A DNA stretch of 64,000 nt, taken from NCBI RefSeq assembly GCF_015863205.1, contig NZ_JACBXQ010000001.1:186001-250000 (forward strand), read 5' to 3'. A model generated the notes under the pieces. That model searched no databases, was not told where the DNA came from, and worked only from the letters and a program-made list of their open reading frames with translations. Position 1 is the first letter of the stretch. Each line of letters begins with the position of its first letter. This document shows, piece by piece, positions 62,841 through 64,000 of the stretch. This stretch comes from Facklamia lactis (GTDB taxonomy: Bacteria; Bacillota; Bacilli; Lactobacillales; Aerococcaceae). The position numbers and the translations under genes were made by a program.

Positions 62841-63854
62841 TTATTCCTTTGGTGTCGGATAACCTAAATGTTGATAAGCGAGTGAGGTTACTTTTCTTCC
62901 TCGAGAGGTTCGTTGAATAAACCCTGTCTGCAGTAAATAAGGCTCGTACATATCTTCTACCGTTACAACATCTTCGCCAATGTTCACTGCAATAGTAGCA
63001 ATGCCTACTGGGCCACCATTATAATAGTCGATCATGGTTTGAAGCAAGCGTCTATCCAATGCATCAAGTCCATATTTATCAATCTCAAGAGTTTCTAAAG
63101 CCTTTTGTGCATGCTGAAAGCCAATATTCCCATCACCATCATTCACCTGGGCAAAATCTCTTACCCTTCTTAAAATGCGATTAGCCACCCGAGGTGTCCC
63201 CCGGCTTCTTAAGGCAATTTCATAAGAAGCATCTGGATGAATATCTACTCCAAATACTTGAGCAGAACGTTTCACAATTTCATTTAGATCAGCCTCTTGA
63301 TAGTACTGCATATGTGCCATGATTCCAAACCGATCTCTAAGAGGTTGGCTTAGCATTCCTGCACGAGTTGTCGCTCCAATTAAAGTAAAAGGAGGTAATT
63401 CAAAATGAATGGGTTGCGAAGTCGCACCCTGACCGACGACAATATCTACATAATAGTCTTCCATCGCAGAATAAAGGACTTCTTCTACGATTCTTGGGAG
63501 ACGATGAATTTCATCAATAAATAGAATATCTCCAGCGTTCAACTCATTTAGAATCGCCAATAAGTCTCCTGGACGCTCAATAGCAGGTCCTGAACTTGTT
63601 TTGATTTGAACATCCAATTCATTAGCAATCACTAGAGCTAAAGTCGTTTTTCCTAATCCAGGGGGGCCATATAAAAGAACATGATCGAGAGCTTCTTCTC
63701 TTTTAAGCGCAGCTTTAATATAAATGTCTAATTCATTTTTGACCTTTTGCTGCCCAATATATTCTCTTAGGAAACGAGGACGCAAGGATAAAAAGTCTGT
63801 CAAGTCACCCTCTTGTGAATCACTCGATAAAATGCGTTCATTATCCAATTCCAT
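62841..63854 (-). CDS. ruvB: Holliday-junction branch-migration ATPase RuvB
   Basis: AAA+ motor that drives branch migration with RuvA. It has 337 residues: [19 protein letters not shown], Walker [19 protein letters not shown], Walker [12 protein letters not shown], sensor 1 [14 protein letters not shown], arginine finger RDRFGI, sensor 2 [16 protein letters not shown], and a C-terminal winged helix ending [11 protein letters not shown]. The ATG at 63854 sits only two bases after AAGGAG; a TTG two codons later has better spacing, so initiation may be shared or weak. It follows ruvA. Confidence 0.97.
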   Translation of the reverse strand: MELDNERILSSDSQEGDLTDFLSLRPRFLREYIGQQKVKNELDIYIKAALKREEALDHVLLYGPPGLGKTTLALVIANELDVQIKTSSGPAIERPGDLLAILNELNAGDILFIDEIHRLPRIVEEVLYSAMEDYYVDIVVGQGATSQPIHFELPPFTLIGATTRAGMLSQPLRDRFGIMAHMQYYQEADLNEIVKRSAQVFGVDIHPDASYEIALRSRGTPRVANRILRRVRDFAQVNDGDGNIGFQHAQKALETLEIDKYGLDALDRRLLQTMIDYYNGGPVGIATIAVNIGEDVVTVEDMYEPYLLQTGFIQRTSRGRKVTSLAYQHLGYPTPKE

Positions 63855-63865
63855 CTCTCCTTATC

Positions 63866-63878
63866 TAGACAGTGTCTA
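63866..63878. other. Small palindrome between ruvA and ruvB
   Basis: TAGACA-G-TGTCTA, a perfect 13-bp palindrome in the 35-bp gap between ruvA and ruvB. It does not match the Gram-positive LexA (DinR) box (CGAAC-N4-GTTCG type). It could be a small hairpin or chance. Confidence 0.35.
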
Positions 63879-63889
63879 ACTGTTCCGCC

Positions 63890-64000
63890 TTATTTTATTA
63901 GCATTTTAAAAGCAAAACTCAAGGCTTCCTGTGTATTAGTAAAAGATTCTTGTTCAATGAGTGGTTTCACTTTATTAATCTCCCTTTGGGAATAACCTAA
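63890..64000 (-). CDS. ruvA: RuvA C-terminus (partial)
   Basis: The last 36 codons plus TAA of a leftward frame entering from the window edge. The peptide begins LGYSQREINKVKPLIEQ and ends ALSFAFKMLIK, matching RuvA domain III, the small three-helix domain that contacts RuvB. Its position just before ruvB confirms it. The rest of the gene is beyond the window. Confidence 0.9.
   Translation of the reverse strand, partial: LGYSQREINKVKPLIEQESFTNTQEALSFAFKMLIK

Noticed and set aside
63866-63878. SOS (LexA) box for ruvAB
   Set aside because: The palindrome TAGACAGTGTCTA does not match the CGAAC-N4-GTTCG type and lies between the two genes, not upstream of ruvA.
1-64000. Defence system, toxin-antitoxin pair, IS element or prophage
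   Set aside because: I looked for transposase, restriction, Cas, toxin-like small gene pairs and integrase-att arrangements and saw none; nearly all genes are syntenic core genes.

Overview
The window is a compact, low-GC Gram-positive chromosome segment. It is almost entirely core genome, and no insertion sequence, prophage, CRISPR array, rRNA or tRNA gene was seen. Gene content and order point to the Lactobacillales: RexAB-type AddAB, an Ala-Glu-Asp-type cell envelope gene set, ribU behind an FMN riboswitch, and dnaE-pfkA-pyk and scpA-scpB-rluB in the usual order. I would guess an Aerococcaceae-like genus, but no marker in the window fixes this (inference).

Layout. 1-10 kb: the 5' part of pyruvate carboxylase, a DUF503 gene, nth, an atypical pyruvate kinase-like gene, a DUF2786 gene, rluD and lspA. 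Divergent from lspA are two lipoprotein genes, one YkyA-like and one putative glycoside hydrolase. 10-20.5 kb: addB-addA (recombination and repair), pepT, and a NIF3-family gene behind trmK. 20.6-23.7 kb: a TetR regulator, a 370-bp non-coding stretch with a textbook WalR box, and a secreted protein with eight LysM modules, six of them in a near-identical 198-bp tandem array. 23.7-31.3 kb: tig, then clpX-engB-MFS-dnaG-rpoD. 31.5-34.7 kb: recU-pbp1A, facing left-running genes. 34.7-43 kb: ypiA-ypiB-cca-dinG-ypmB-asnS-dnaD. 43-48 kb: ypbE-like LysM gene, cmk, rpsA, der, hup. 48-55.4 kb: cvfB-xerD-deoB-punA-ribT-scpA-scpB-rluB and then FMN-riboswitch-controlled ribU. 55.5-64 kb: ruvA(partial)-ruvB-queA-dnaE and pfkA-pyk.

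The order from cmk to recU closely follows the Bacillus subtilis cmk-rpsA-der-hbs-ypiA-ypiB-cca-dinG-ypmB-asnS-dnaD-(nth)-ponA-recU region. The exception is nth, which has left that cluster and sits near pyc.

Working themes are DNA repair and recombination (Nth, AddAB, RecU, DinG, RuvAB, XerD), replication initiation (DnaG, DnaD, DnaE), cell envelope (LspA, two lipoproteins, two LysM proteins, PBP1A), translation and RNA modification (RluD, RluB, TrmK, AsnS, Cca, S1, Der, EngB, QueA), and lower glycolysis with anaplerosis (PfkA, Pyk, Pyk-like, Pyc).

No wholly new multi-gene system was found. The most interesting items are a DinG whose helicase ATPase motifs are all eroded while its exonuclease is intact, an Nth lacking one Fe-S ligand, a pyruvate kinase-like protein without the C domain, a WalR-box-driven expanding LysM array, and an 11-bp inverted repeat around the recU-pbp1A -10 element.
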